From CAYRFQ01 sp964423615 (GTDB taxonomy: Bacteria > Planctomycetota > Planctomycetia > Gemmatales > Gemmataceae): a DNA stretch of 64,000 nucleotides. Positions 48,719-57,732 of the stretch are shown in pieces; position 1 is the first letter of the stretch, and each line of letters begins with the position of its first letter. Position numbers and translations under genes: made by a program. The notes beneath the pieces are model-generated. The model was not told where the DNA came from. It was given only the letters and a program-made list of their open reading frames with translations, and made no database searches. The stretch lies in NCBI GenBank assembly GCA_964423615.1, contig CAYRFQ010000034.1, positions 1-64,000 on the forward strand. The letters run 5' to 3'.

Positions 48719-50887
48719 GTTGATCTTTACCAACGCACCTGTGATTTCATGAACGCCGACTGCGGTCGCAGCGATTCCGGCACCGGAAGTGACAACTTTT
48801 GCGGGGTCACAAGTAACGGTCTGAGCACCAACCCCGATCTGCGTCTGCTTCGTCCCAGAGATGGCGATCGTGGGGGCCGAATCATTGATCGCTTCGGACC
48901 CGATGATGTTAATGGTCTTGCCATCGATGGTGATGGTTCCATCCTTGAGCATCGTCAACGTGCTTTTGCCGGTGTTGAGGACGATCTTCTCTTTGGCCTC
49001 AATGAGTACATTCCCACCGCCGGAGGCTTTGCCAGTGACACTAATCGTGAGATTGCCATCGACGGTGGTCGACTGGTTGGCGTTGTAGTTCTCGGTGATG
49101 TCTTGTTTGACGGTATACGTCGCTGTGTTGTCGGCGACGGTATGTTCGAGCTTGCCTTTCGAAATGGTGATCGTGGTGTCTTTATTGATAGTTTCTGTGT
49201 GAGTTCCATCCACGGTGATCGTGCGATTATTGTGTACGGTCAACGACTCGTCGTGTTCGATGGTCGTTGCCATGTCGTATTGTCCGTGAAGGGTAATCAT
49301 CTCCTTGCCTTTGGTGTCATCGAACGAAAATTCGTTGTAGCCACCACTGCCCAACGTGCTATCGGATTTGATGCCGGAAACCACTTTCTTGTCGGGCAGT
49401 TTCCAGGGCGGCATGTTGTCGGCGTTGTAAGTGCTGCCGACGATGATGGGTTGGTCGGGATCGCCTTCGAGGAAATCCACAAGGACTTCGTGGCCGATGC
49501 GTGGGATTTGTATCCCGCCCCAAAGTTTCCCGGCCCAAACCTGTGCCACTCGAATCCAACACGAGCTGTCGGAGTCGAATTTGCCTTCTCGGTCCCAGTG
49601 AAACTGGACCTTCACGCGACCATATTTGTCGGTAAAGATTTCTTCCCCGTCTGGCCCTACGACGACGGCCGTTTGGGTTCCCGGTACGACTGGCTTGGGG
49701 GTTGTCCTTTGGGGGCGAAACGGCAAAGAAGCCGGGATGCAAGTGAATGAGTTCGAGTACCTGAACTCGTTTTCGTCGCTGGCGTTGATGGCGGAATGCG
49801 ATATCTTCGTCAGGACATACTTGCCGTCGGCCTTGATATGTTTCGTCATCGCGTCGCCCGGAACGGATTCTACAGTGAAGGCATGCCCGGCCATCATTTG
49901 TCGGCAGTTGCTTGCACCTTCCACGGCTATGCCCTGGACGGTTTCGGCTTCCATGCGGAGCTTCGTCGTCCGTGTGTTATCTTTGAATACCTTCTGGAGT
50001 TCGGAGTCTTGGTCCCCGCCTCCTTTGTCCACTCCGTCGAATCGTTGAGCGTATTCTCCTGGCCAGTCATAGATTTCCAGCTGGCTGTTGTCGGCTACCT
50101 GGAGTTTGTGGGAGGCCTGGCCAATCTGTGTGTCGGGTTGGATCTTGGCCTCGGCTTCGAGGTGTTTTTGTGGCATCTCGAAGCGATAGTCCCACAGGGT
50201 ATATTTGCCGGAGGTTATGCCTTGGCGTTTCTTCCAATCGTAAATGATGTCTTCTTCCAACGTACCTTTGGGCAGTTCCCGGAGCGTTATGGTGCTCCCC
50301 GCAGGCAGGTCGGCGTGTCCACCGGGGGTGTCGGCGACGATCATTTGATGCCCACCCTCGGTATGTTTGAAGTAATAGTAGATCCCTTCTTCTTCCATGA
50401 GTCGAGAGGCGAAGTTGAAGTCGGTTTCCCGGTATTGGACACAGTAATCACGATTTTCGTAATTGCCTTCCAGTTGGAGCTTGACGTCCAAACCTTCGAG
50501 TACCTTTTTGAGAATATCTCCGACTTTGACGTGTTGGAAGATTCGACTTTGGGCCCGGCGGGTCCACAACCAAAAGAAGGGAACGATCTCCATGTAGAAC
50601 TCGGTAAATTCGGCTCCGCTTTCTCCCTGGCCGAATCGACTGCAAATTCCATTGAAGAATCGTTGGTTGGCGTCGGCCATCTCGAGTGCGACCGAGACGG
50701 GCTTGCCGAGGACCTTGTCGAAAGTGATCTCTCCGACCTTGTCGTGGGGAGAAAGCAGTTCCAGATGGTAGTGGAAGAGTTGAGAAACGCCTTCGCTTCC
50801 GGCAAACCTTTTCAGAAGTAAGACGTCATCGGCAAGTGATCCCACCTTCACCTTTAGTGGTTGCTGTTGGGTATAGGCAGTGCTCAC
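48716..50887 (-). CDS. VgrG spike protein (type VI-like tip)
   Basis: A 723-residue VgrG: gp27-like base (KRFAGSEGVSQLFHYHLELL; FNFASRLMEEEGIYYYFKHT), an OB-fold gp5-like domain (TDKYGRVKVQFHWDREGKFD; WIRVAQVWAGKLWGGIQIPR; VLVDFLEGDPDQPIIVGSTY) and a C-terminal Thr/Asp-rich beta-prism (ITLHGQYDMATTIEHDESLT; NGTITIDGKTINIIG-like). It forms the trimeric spike that carries PAAR-tipped effectors. A GTG start at 50887 has GAGGAG at ideal distance. No sheath, tube or baseplate genes are in the window, so this is an orphan vgrG island that relies on a secretion system elsewhere. Its stop is built from the MITE terminus. Confidence 0.93.
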   Translation of the reverse strand: MSTAYTQQQPLKVKVGSLADDVLLLKRFAGSEGVSQLFHYHLELLSPHDKVGEITFDKVLGKPVSVALEMADANQRFFNGICSRFGQGESGAEFTEFYMEIVPFFWLWTRRAQSRIFQHVKVGDILKKVLEGLDVKLQLEGNYENRDYCVQYRETDFNFASRLMEEEGIYYYFKHTEGGHQMIVADTPGGHADLPAGSTITLRELPKGTLEEDIIYDWKKRQGITSGKYTLWDYRFEMPQKHLEAEAKIQPDTQIGQASHKLQVADNSQLEIYDWPGEYAQRFDGVDKGGGDQDSELQKVFKDNTRTTKLRMEAETVQGIAVEGASNCRQMMAGHAFTVESVPGDAMTKHIKADGKYVLTKISHSAINASDENEFRYSNSFTCIPASLPFRPQRTTPKPVVPGTQTAVVVGPDGEEIFTDKYGRVKVQFHWDREGKFDSDSSCWIRVAQVWAGKLWGGIQIPRIGHEVLVDFLEGDPDQPIIVGSTYNADNMPPWKLPDKKVVSGIKSDSTLGSGGYNEFSFDDTKGKEMITLHGQYDMATTIEHDESLTVHNNRTITVDGTHTETINKDTTITISKGKLEHTVADNTATYTVKQDITENYNANQSTTVDGNLTISVTGKASGGGNVLIEAKEKIVLNTGKSTLTMLKDGTITIDGKTINIIGSEAINDSAPTIAISGTKQTQIGVGAQTVTCDPAKVVTSGAGIAATAVGVHEITGALVKIN

Positions 50888-51467
50888 ATTTCTTCTCCTC
50901 GGAATCCTTCTTCCCAAGCCTCTTCCGGCGTCAAGAGAGCAACCTTCTTGTCATTTGGTTTTCGGAGCGTCGATAAACCCGTCAAGGTTCGAGTGCTTGG
51001 TCAAGGAGGCTGACGGGCGGGCCCTACTGCAGAAGCCACATGTTGAAGGTACGGAATCTTGGACTCTTGTCGGCACGCATTCGGAAGTTCTGCCTCCTTG
51101 AACTAATGCGTTTTATCCGAGACAACCGGACAAGACCAACGAAAAAACGAACAAACTTTTCGGGTCGGCCGTAACGTCGTTCTGGAACGTGGGTTTCGAG
51201 AAGTGTCGTTTCTGGAAAACGCAAGGGGCGGTTGTCTTTTGGGGCTCAGAGATTCTTGTGCGAGTTTTCCATTGGAATCCACGCGAGCTATGCGTACCTA
51301 CGACACAACGAGGCACGAATGCTCCTGGCGTCGTGGTAACGGAAAACGATCCTGCCCGAACTCGGAGCAGGATCGTGAGAAGAGGAGAGATGCAGGTGGA
51401 ATGCCCAACCGTTGGGGCATGCGGGCGGATTCGGAAAACCGTGCCTCTTTGTGATGTTTGCTGGCCT
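50888..51467. other. 580-bp intergenic region
   Basis: No supported gene. Open frames exist on the plus strand but their translations look random and lack ribosome sites. It contains the vgrG promoter region. Confidence 0.45.
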
Positions 51468-52799
51468 TTACCGGTCCATCCATGCACTGACTGCCGAATG
51501 GGGTCGTCGGTTCGCATTGTTGGCAGGGTAAGACATTCTCTGAACCGGGTAATGAACTTCTTCCACAGTCTGGTAAGAGGTATGGTGATGTGTTGCGTTG
51601 TTGTGATGTCGGGCCATGACTCTGTTGATCAGACCACCAGAAGACGCCCTCGAATGACTGTAAGGAGACGCGACAGGAGTCGACTGTTGGAAGTAAGTCG
51701 GTTGGGGTTGGGCCACACGGTTGGGGATGAAGTTCGGTCCGTGATCTCGGGTGGGCGGATTCCAGGCCCGATGGATGATGTCAATCATGCCCTGGGGTTT
51801 GTGATGGTTCGAAAGGTGTAATTGCCCCCGCATCTGTTCTTGACGAAGCATTTGTTGGGCTTGTCCGGCTACTCGCCGCAGTGGCTTCTTTTCGACTTGT
51901 TGGTAATAGGCGGCCCGACGGACCGCAGGTGCCAAGGTCTTCGGCTTCTTCGGCGCTTGAGCCACTGTTTTCTTTCCTTCTTCTTTTCCGCCTTCTTTCG
52001 GTTCCGGCCCTTGCTCCTGATCCTGTGGGAAGGGTAGTCGTTCCGGTGGCAAGTTCCCAGGGACGGTGGGTTGAGGTGAGTGGAGAACCGGAGCCAAAGG
52101 GGGGCCCTGGTCAGCTAAACACGACAAACAGTGATTGAGGGAGATTCGAGCAGCTTCTCGGACTCGCTTGGATCGTTCTTCTGGAAATCCATCGCGAGTG
52201 CTTCCGGCTGCGGTAATGCTCATGGCTTCCACGGTTTTCGGTGTGCAGCAGCACCCGCGTCCGAGGGCCAACGCGGCTTCAAACCGAACACACTCGTTGC
52301 GATCCCCACGGAGGGCCAGGATGAGTGCTTCCTCGGCTTCGGGCCAACGACGACAATCGACGGTGCTCAGATAACGGACCGCGGCCCTTCTCTCTTTCGC
52401 GGCCAATTCATCCTGTTTGATCCGGGCTGCAGCTCCAACAGCCGAATCCCCGGGTTGTGCAAGGTCCTCCAGGAGGGGAGCGGCACAAGGTCCTTCGATC
52501 AACCCTCCCGTAAAGGCATTGACGGGAGTCAAGACCGAGCCAAAAACCTGTCCGCAAAGGGAATTACAAAATCGAGCTCGTTTCGCTTCCCGTTGGGCGG
52601 GGGTTCGGCTCAGGAAACTCCAGATATTCCCACCACCACCGCCAGCGGCGGCACCTGCCGCCGCAGGAGCGCCGGGAGTTGCCGGAACACCGGGAACCGC
52701 CGGCGCGCCCGGGACTGCAGGTTGCCCCCAGGAGACTGAGCCAATGGTCAACAACATGAGCAACACGAATCCTTCACGAAATCGATTCATCTGGCACAT
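51468..52799 (-). CDS. Secreted planctomycete protein with HEAT-like segment and low-complexity ends
   Basis: A 443-residue exported protein. The signal peptide (REGFVLLMLLTIGSVSWGQP) is followed by an Ala/Pro/Gly repeat (PAVPGAPAVPGVPATPGAPA, then a Gly5 run), then a Cys-rich helical core: FCNSLCGQVFGSVLTPVNAF, VRYLSTVDCRRWPEAEEALI, LALRGDRNECVRFEAALALG, GCCCTPKTVEAMSI, RISLNHCLSCL. The core is a family I recall from planctomycetes, with HEAT-like helices and conserved Cys. The last 200 residues are Pro/Gln/His-rich and disordered, ending in many His. Start ATG 52799 has GGAGGG 7 bases upstream. Function is unknown; an envelope structural role is plausible. Confidence 0.78.
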   Translation of the reverse strand: MCQMNRFREGFVLLMLLTIGSVSWGQPAVPGAPAVPGVPATPGAPAAAGAAAGGGGGNIWSFLSRTPAQREAKRARFCNSLCGQVFGSVLTPVNAFTGGLIEGPCAAPLLEDLAQPGDSAVGAAARIKQDELAAKERRAAVRYLSTVDCRRWPEAEEALILALRGDRNECVRFEAALALGRGCCCTPKTVEAMSITAAGSTRDGFPEERSKRVREAARISLNHCLSCLADQGPPLAPVLHSPQPTVPGNLPPERLPFPQDQEQGPEPKEGGKEEGKKTVAQAPKKPKTLAPAVRRAAYYQQVEKKPLRRVAGQAQQMLRQEQMRGQLHLSNHHKPQGMIDIIHRAWNPPTRDHGPNFIPNRVAQPQPTYFQQSTPVASPYSHSRASSGGLINRVMARHHNNATHHHTSYQTVEEVHYPVQRMSYPANNANRRPHSAVSAWMDR

Positions 52800-53904
52800 T
52801 CCGTATCCCTCCTCGTGCGTGCAAACTATCGGAACACTCGAAAGTTTCTTGGCGTGACCTTGGTTGGATAGCCGTGCGTCGATCGCAACAAACGATTCCA
52901 TTGACACACGTGTTCCCCACTCTGGAGTTTGGAGCGATCATGTGGTCCTCGTTTGGACCAGCGGCGCTGTCAAACAGCACACTTCGGGTCAGGTATTTGA
53001 CGTTGCCCTTCGGAGGCCCCGTTACCATTGCGTGTGCTTACGACTAAGGCCAAGGCATTCGATCTGACGTCCATAACTGCGGGAGACATCAGAGCCTCGT
53101 GGACTACCAAGAATAACTGGTTCTGGAAATACAAATCGGCGATTGGTGATTCCGGTCTTAAGGAAAGTAGGGATAAAAGCAAATGGCTGGAAAGAACGGG
53201 TCTTTTTGATTTAACGTTTCGAAGCGAAGACCTGGGGCAATGTTTCAAAGTTGTGCGAGGAGAGAAGAAAGGTACGATTGAGAACTTGCGTGGGCAATGA
53301 ATCGAAACCACATCCACGGTCCTTCCGACTGGACCAGGTTTGTTGGCCTATTGGTAGCGACCAGCGTCGGTTTCTGTTTTGTCTCAACGGCGTTCCATTC
53401 GAACACGTAAGTTTTAGGGAGCACCCGAGCCCTTTATAAGGTGTGGGGTGTGGGGCGCGGTTCGCTCCCCTTAGACGTTCTGCCCGCAAGAGGGATACAC
53501 AGTGGATGAGAGGAAAGAAGTTTCGGTATCCAAAGGAACGCGTTTTCATGACCATCCACGAAATATCCCACACACTACACCTATTCGCAAAACGCTCTGG
53601 CCCAGGCTCGAGGCCTGGACCTTCGATCAAACTGGACAAGGACAAATGCCTCGTTGCGAATTTGCCGCGACTTTACCCGCGCAGTTCTCAATAAGTCCAA
53701 ACCAGCAAGTTTCCGGTAGGATTCCACGGAGATTGATAATTTAGATCAGAGTCTTCCGGCAATTCTAAATAAAATGCCTGAAGCGGTTGTAAGGAAAGTG
53801 TCGAAAAGGACAAAGCTGACACAGTTTGGAACAAACCACCCCCACCGTTTGGCAGTCTATGGCCGCCTTCTCGGCCTTCTCTTGTTGAGGAAAGGAGTCC
53901 TCCC
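52800..53904. other. 1.1-kb divergent intergenic region
   Basis: No reliable gene. A plus-strand frame at 53028-53300 (90 codons) and a minus-strand frame at 53211-53645 overlap each other, and neither has a ribosome site or familiar sequence. A near-palindrome CCAGGCTCGAGGCCTGG lies at about 53602. No tRNA fold was found. Confidence 0.45.
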
Positions 53905-55926
53905 ATGCGATGGATTCAGTGGATAGCAGTTTTCGCTTTTTCCACGACCTTGCTGCCCGCTCCTGCCTTCGGGCAGCTTTTCTCGTGGCGGCCATCGGCA
54001 CTGAAACCCACCAACCTGCTGTATTGGGCACACGATACTCCCACGGACTCGACGACTCAGTGGCCTGAGCCAGTCCTTGACGAAACGGTCGTCAAGACTT
54101 CCTATCATGGGCCTCACGACACGGCATGGGAAGGGGTTGTTCCGCAGCGGCAGTCTCCCGTTTTCAGGGGTTGGAGATCTCGCTCGGTCTGCCCTCCTCA
54201 GCCAACATACCCATCTGTGAGCCCGTACTGTCCCACGCCGGTTCCGTCTCAACCGATTCCAGGTCTTCCATCGCTTGGATTTCCTCAACCACAAGATGGG
54301 AGGCAGCCGGTTCCAGGAACTCCGGGTGGCCAAATGCCTTCCACGCCTTCAACACCGTCTACGCCTTCAACACCGTCTACGCCCTCAACACCGTCTACGC
54401 CTTCAACACCGTCTACGCCCTCAACACCTTCTCCGTCGCCTGCTGCTCAGCCGAGTACATCCAATGCATCGACACTGCCAGGGGGCAGTTTTGGCCAAGC
54501 TCCGCAAGCGGGTACGTCCCCGACACCACAGTTTGCAACCAACATGTTTGGGGATCAATTGAATGGAGGAGTGTCGAGAAGTGTCATCCCTCTGGAGTCT
54601 CAAACGATTCGAGCGACAATCGCCCTGGATGGAAGCCTGGAGTTGACGGACCCGAAATTGCCAGGAACGTCGGACCGAGTTGTGTTTGTGACGGCTCCAC
54701 CGCAAACTTCGATACCCATTACAATCAACTCCACGGAGGTGACAGGGACGATTCCTGTCGATCAGTTCTTTCAATCAGAGTCTCTGGACCGCAATGCGAT
54801 TGCCTCCCTGCGACAAGGTAATGTTGTGGTGCTGGATACGAATCAACCGTTGACGCCGAGCAATTTAGTCAGTGGTACTCCCGGCGTCACCATCGGTAAT
54901 GGCATCGCAACGATTACCGGTGATGTCATTACCAACGGAGACAACTTCGTTGCTGGACGAGCTGACTTAACGTTCGACGAGGTCATCGTCATCAATACCC
55001 CAAATCCTAGTTCGGGTGGTGTCGTTGGGCGAGTTGCCCTTTCTGATGACTTCAATCCAATTCCGATAGATCGTTTTATCTTCAACTTTGATTATTTCCA
55101 AAATGCTAGCCTGACGGCAGGCGGATGGGATCTCTATCGTTATACCTTGGGTTTCGAGAGAACGTTCTTCAATGGGCTTGCTTCGGTCGAACTTCGCTTT
55201 CCTTTTGCCGCGACATTGAATTCCGACATCGAAATCGGCGCGGAGAGCACCAACACCGAGTTCGGTAACGCTCGGATGTTGTTCAAATTGTTGATCTACC
55301 AGGATCAACGATTTGCCGTTGCTGGTGGTATCGGTCTGACGTTCCCGACCGGAGACGACACGCGTGTGTTCGGGTTGGATGGAGAGCCCTTGGTCGAATT
55401 CAACAACGAAGCCATTCCGTTAACGCCTTATATCGGAGTGCTGTATACACCGAACAAACGATGCAGTTTGCAAAGTTACGTGGCCTTCGACGTGGATCCC
55501 AACGGGAACCCAGTTTTTGCCAACTTGGATAATGCCGGGCTCCGTCAGGTTGGCCGGATTTCGGGCCCGACTAACTGGCAGTCGAGCACCCAATTCAGTT
55601 ATTTGTTCGTGCAAAACGACGACCCACAAAGTAACTGCCAGGCTCTTGGCCCGTTTGTGGAATTCCACTACCGCAGTATCCTGGAAGAGCCGGACGTGAT
55701 TCGGTCCGGGTCGTTTGTGATCGGGGATTCTCTGATTGGTCGTCAGGAGATGAATTTGGCGACTGGAGTAACGGCCCGGTTTCGGAATCGGTTTCTGTTG
55801 TCGGCGGGGATCGTTATACCCCTCGGAGGAGAAGAAGACCGGACTTTTGACTTCCAAGCTGGGATTCGTTTCAACGTCCTCTTTGGGCCGAGCGCTTTCA
55901 CTCCGGCAGCACCGAACTTGTTTTAG
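53905..55926 (+). CDS. Outer-membrane beta-barrel-like protein with Thr-Pro-Ser repeat linker
   Basis: A 673-residue exported protein: signal peptide (IQWIAVFAFSTTLLPAPAFG), a Pro-rich region with a (Thr-Pro-Ser)n tract at about residues 145-176, a beta-rich middle domain (QTIRATIALDGSLELTDPKL; GIATITGDVITNGDNFVAGR), and a C-terminal barrel-like part (about 380-673) with alternating aromatic strands: LYRYTLGFERTFFNGLASVE, RFAVAGGIGLTFPTGDDTRV, NLATGVTARFRNRFLLSAGI and an ending in FNVLF...LF. The barrel resembles planctomycete outer-membrane proteins of the type also encoded at 57733. GGAAAGGAG lies before the ATG. Substrate or pore role is unknown. Confidence 0.78.
   Translation: MRWIQWIAVFAFSTTLLPAPAFGQLFSWRPSALKPTNLLYWAHDTPTDSTTQWPEPVLDETVVKTSYHGPHDTAWEGVVPQRQSPVFRGWRSRSVCPPQPTYPSVSPYCPTPVPSQPIPGLPSLGFPQPQDGRQPVPGTPGGQMPSTPSTPSTPSTPSTPSTPSTPSTPSTPSTPSPSPAAQPSTSNASTLPGGSFGQAPQAGTSPTPQFATNMFGDQLNGGVSRSVIPLESQTIRATIALDGSLELTDPKLPGTSDRVVFVTAPPQTSIPITINSTEVTGTIPVDQFFQSESLDRNAIASLRQGNVVVLDTNQPLTPSNLVSGTPGVTIGNGIATITGDVITNGDNFVAGRADLTFDEVIVINTPNPSSGGVVGRVALSDDFNPIPIDRFIFNFDYFQNASLTAGGWDLYRYTLGFERTFFNGLASVELRFPFAATLNSDIEIGAESTNTEFGNARMLFKLLIYQDQRFAVAGGIGLTFPTGDDTRVFGLDGEPLVEFNNEAIPLTPYIGVLYTPNKRCSLQSYVAFDVDPNGNPVFANLDNAGLRQVGRISGPTNWQSSTQFSYLFVQNDDPQSNCQALGPFVEFHYRSILEEPDVIRSGSFVIGDSLIGRQEMNLATGVTARFRNRFLLSAGIVIPLGGEEDRTFDFQAGIRFNVLFGPSAFTPAAPNLF
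54338..54434 (+). repeat. 18-bp minisatellite encoding Thr-Pro-Ser
   Basis: Five to six tandem units close to CCTTCAACACCGTCTACG, plus 9-bp half units at the edges, inside the outer-membrane protein gene. Each unit adds six residues in frame, so copy-number change would alter linker length only. Not a CRISPR, since there are no unique spacers. Confidence 0.85.
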
Positions 55927-56402
55927 ATCGCGCCAACACAGTCGGACGACGAGAGGGTACGCAATCCGTATTGAGCCAAGCCTCCGGCTGATCTGTGACC
56001 GACCACAAAGAGTGTCCTTCCACAGAAGTCGTCTGGGCCCACCAAACAAGCCTGACTGATGATTTGCATTCCGAGCTTCGAATGTTAATTACCTGGTCTG
56101 GGAAGGCCTTTTTTTCCCACGGTCGCGTGCAGGGTTATTTCCTGGGGGCGCGACGTGGCTGCAATCCATCGCCGCGGAGCGGCTCCAAAACGAAACGAGA
56201 CACGAATAAATTCGTCGTTCTCCGTGTGCCGTCTGGTCGTTCGGATTTTTTTCGCGACGGCACACGGAGTATCATCCCTGCTACTTTGGTGCTTGGGCTA
56301 CTCGGTTTTTTGACGAGTGACTCTTCTTTTCCCATGAGCACCTACGATTCCAACATCCAGAAGCGAGTCTGTCTCTGTTGGCTCGTCAGTTTCCGCACTC
56401 GC
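55927..56402. other. 476-bp gap between convergent genes
   Basis: No gene seen. Its main feature is the 14-bp-stem hairpin annotated at 56220-56269. Confidence 0.55.
56220..56269. terminator. Perfect 14-bp stem hairpin with T-run in the loop
   Basis: CTCCGTGTGCCGTC (56220-56233) pairs exactly with GACGGCACACGGAG (56256-56269). The 22-nt loop contains TTTTTTT rather than the T-run lying after the stem. The hairpin sits between the convergent barrel gene and the His-tail gene, so it is probably a shared transcript end. Confidence 0.55.
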
Positions 56403-57134
56403 TCACTGATGATGATGATGGTGATGGTGATGGTGATGGTGAGGTGAATGAGTTGGAACCGGAGTCGGTGAGCAGTTAGGGCATGGGCTCACGATGTGCC
56501 TGTCTCGTGGAACAGTTGTGGGGGAGGGTACGACGTACGTTCGTTTCTCCATTTCGGTCTTGCATTCGATGAGTACGGCCTTGCAGGTCACCGTCTCGGT
56601 CTTCTTGACCATGTACGGTACGTCGACCTTGACGACCTGTGTTTCGAGAACTTCTTTGAAGACGGTATCTTTTTGGACCTGCATTTCCGTTACGGGCTTT
56701 ATCACAGTGCTACACTGGCCTGTGTGGGGATCGGTGACTTGACAGGGACGCATGGTCACGACGGGGACTTGCCGAAGGACCTCGCATGGTTTGAGGACCA
56801 TCTGCTGAACGATTCGCTCTTCGGTCCTGTATTGAATCTCGAACACAGGACGGGTGGTTTTAATGGGGACCTCACGAACTCGGAGTGTTTGGACTGGTTT
56901 GGCCCGGACGACCTTCAGAGGTCTTATGGCACCTTGCCCACACGAAGGCCCTGGTGCGAAAGTCGGGAGGGGTTCGGAGTAAGGCTCTGCCGGTGGCAAT
57001 GGTTGGGGCGTTTCCTTTTTCTCGGGCGTCTCCGGGACTTCTGGTCCGGAACCACCTTCTCTCTGCCCCAGGGCAATGGCAGGTTGTCCCACGACCAGGT
57101 AAGACAATGCGCACCACATGACGATTCTTGTCAT
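56403..57134 (-). CDS. Secreted YTV-like protein with natural poly-His tail
   Basis: A 243-residue exported protein. After the signal peptide (VMWCALSYLVVGQPAIALGQ) comes a Pro/Glu-rich stretch. A repeated pattern of alternating Val/Thr/Arg strands follows (VQTLRVREVPIKTTRPVFEI; EERIVQQMVLKPCEVLRQVP; VFKEVLETQVVKVDVPYMVK; KTETVTCKAVLIECKTEMEK), like the planctomycete YTV-type structural repeats but without strict YTV. The end is a Cys/Pro segment and eleven consecutive His residues before a final Gln. The tail, written in CAC/CAT codons, should bind Ni, Zn or Cu. GAGGATAACGAACG precedes the ATG. A cell-wall or metal-storage role is possible. Confidence 0.72.
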   Translation of the reverse strand: MTRIVMWCALSYLVVGQPAIALGQREGGSGPEVPETPEKKETPQPLPPAEPYSEPLPTFAPGPSCGQGAIRPLKVVRAKPVQTLRVREVPIKTTRPVFEIQYRTEERIVQQMVLKPCEVLRQVPVVTMRPCQVTDPHTGQCSTVIKPVTEMQVQKDTVFKEVLETQVVKVDVPYMVKKTETVTCKAVLIECKTEMEKRTYVVPSPTTVPRDRHIVSPCPNCSPTPVPTHSPHHHHHHHHHHHQ

Positions 57135-57732
57135 CGTTCGTTATCCTCAGCTAGCGTTTGTCTGTCGGGTCAAGGAGCTGATCCGAGCCCGAAACATCGG
57201 ATGCGACGGATTGCGACGGAAGGGAACCCCTTCCGGCAAGGAGACACTTCCTTTAACGTGCCTCCTTCCCCCTCGGAATCAAGGACGACTTCTCGAAACA
57301 GGTTCGAAAGCAGGCAGTTCGAATCGTGATGTTCGTTACAGTTAGAGAGGTCAAGGGACTGTGTCGATGGTATTCGATCTCTATGGCTTGAGAAGCGTAT
57401 GCCAGGGAATGATTACGTAGGACTTCATGACACATCATTCCATATTTATGGGATGACCCAAGAAATAGGACTGCATAATCCTTCTAATAGGTGGAATCGA
57501 TTTAATCCTCAAGAGGTCTCGATTCTTGATCCGAAAAGAAAAAGGCTTACCAGTCATCCTTCGGGAACTATTGAGCCGCCGTCGGAGACAATGAACCTTC
57601 CGGTTTCGTTGAAACCAAGACTTCTTGCCGAACCAAACTTTCCCTTGGAATACGCACGTCGTGAGTTTCTGACGATATCAGCACCGGAGTAGAGTCCGGT
57701 TTCAACCGCTTTGTGGTGTGAAGGAGAACACT
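57135..57732. other. 600-bp divergent intergenic region
   Basis: No supported gene. A 97-codon plus frame (57399-57692) has no ribosome site and an odd composition. It should carry promoters for both flanking outer-membrane protein genes. Confidence 0.45.

Noticed and set aside
48749..49750. 333-codon plus-strand frame opposite vgrG
   Set aside because: Antisense shadow of the VgrG beta-prism and OB domains; no start signal.
51189..51821. 210-codon plus-strand frame overlapping the secreted-protein gene
   Set aside because: It overlaps the 3' end of a better-supported minus-strand gene and has no coding signals of its own.
53211..53645. 144-codon minus-strand frame in the 1.1-kb gap, or a hidden tRNA
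   Set aside because: No ribosome site, no family resemblance, and no cloverleaf with matching arms could be drawn in the region.
54338..54434. Regular repeats as a possible CRISPR array
   Set aside because: Units are contiguous 18-mers without spacers and encode Thr-Pro-Ser in frame within a secreted protein.
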